Assembly: GCA_041586615.1 (NCBI GenBank)
Contig: JBFGZS010000055.1
Coordinates: 1 to 31,670 of the forward strand
DNA length: 31,670 bases
Direction of reading: 5' to 3'
DNA from: Motiliproteus sp041586615
Lineage (GTDB): Bacteria; Pseudomonadota; Gammaproteobacteria; Pseudomonadales; Balneatricaceae
This document shows, one piece after another, positions 31,626 through 31,670 of the stretch. Under the pieces are notes generated by a model. The model was given only the letters and a program-made list of their open reading frames with translations, searched no databases and was not told the DNA's origin. How positions within the stretch are numbered: the stretch's first letter is position 1; each line of letters starts with the position of its first letter. The translations under genes and the position numbers were made by a program.

Positions 31626-31670
31626 ACGCAGTCCACGAACGGATTAGCCAATGGCGCGCGCGGCTGATAG
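31268..31670 (+). CDS. REP-associated tyrosine transposase (RAYT), partial, right copy
   Basis: The first 134 codons of the same Y1/HUH transposase as at 1-358, open to the window edge. It begins MPKPRKAEVSLDATPYYHCV and has the HUH motif in MHNHYHIVFHVD. It differs from the left copy in only a few residues (for example Glu/Gly in KAEV/KAGV, Arg/Gln in DTRTG/DTQTG, Ser/Ala in LFSGTP/LFAGTP). The catalytic Tyr region lies beyond the window. Two close copies in one region suggest recent duplication or mobility. Confidence 0.87.
   Translation, partial: MPKPRKAEVSLDATPYYHCVSRCVRRAFLCGEDTRTGTSFEHRRGWIRDRIIILAKQFAIDVCAYAVMHNHYHIVFHVDRDKADAWESREVIQRWHSLFSGTPLTHRYLNNEPMTRAELDAVHERISQWRARLI

Noticed and set aside
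1..31670. The whole interval as a composite transposon
   Set aside because: RAYT elements do not usually move large segments, core metabolic genes fill the interval, and no target duplication can be seen because both arms are cut by the window.

Overview
The window reads as a chromosomal stretch of a facultatively denitrifying gammaproteobacterium. The evidence is a complete respiratory nitric oxide reductase locus (norCBDQEF) with a divergent NorR-type activator, an AapJQMP-type amino-acid transporter, and FadD, AcuI and NorR proteins of gammaproteobacterial type. I cannot name a genus. No rRNA, tRNA or CRISPR array was recognised.

Layout. Both ends carry the 5' part of the same REP-associated tyrosine transposase (RAYT, HUH/Y1 family), one leftward (1-358) and one rightward (31268-31670). 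The two arms form a nearly identical inverted repeat of about 450 bp around about 30.7 kb. From 545 to 3269 there is an HD-GYP-like protein with a degenerate metal site, a gene-poor stretch with two decayed genes (one the C-terminus of a thioredoxin-reductase-like flavoprotein), and a DGC-domain zinc-binding protein. From 3539 to 8991 an XRE/cupin regulator precedes an aapJQMP operon. From 9055 to 11818 a truncated DsbA/isomerase fragment is followed by an alpha/beta hydrolase and a fatty-acid CoA ligase.

From 11969 to 14090 lies the least familiar unit: a membrane-anchored seven-haem cytochrome c between two small two-TM proteins with HAMP-like tails and no output domain. From 14194 to 17723 there is a divergent inorganic pyrophosphatase, a crotonase, a GntR/FCD regulator and an AcuI/YhdH oxidoreductase; the last two are divergent over a palindromic operator candidate. 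From 17873 to 21476 are leftward genes: a DCC-family protein with a 57-aa gene in front of it, an M48 lipoprotein protease, a DUF2279-like protein, a flavodoxin-family protein and a 64-aa protein. A strong rightward terminator at 21821-21859 has no rightward gene before it, so a small RNA is possible. A glutaredoxin-like gene follows at 21940.

From 22337 to 30343 the nor locus runs leftward as norC-norB-norD-norQ-norE-norF. It faces norR across a 260-bp region holding three evenly spaced NorR-type sites and a sigma-54 promoter candidate. NorR should sense NO and drive norCB; NorQ and NorD would then mature the NorBC enzyme, and NorE and NorF are accessory membrane subunits.

Two themes recur. 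Gene remnants (1944-2213, 2542-2795, 9055-9165) indicate ongoing decay. Many intergenic gaps carry short tandem duplications of 13-18 bp, often exactly 14 bp, including gaps inside the nor locus.
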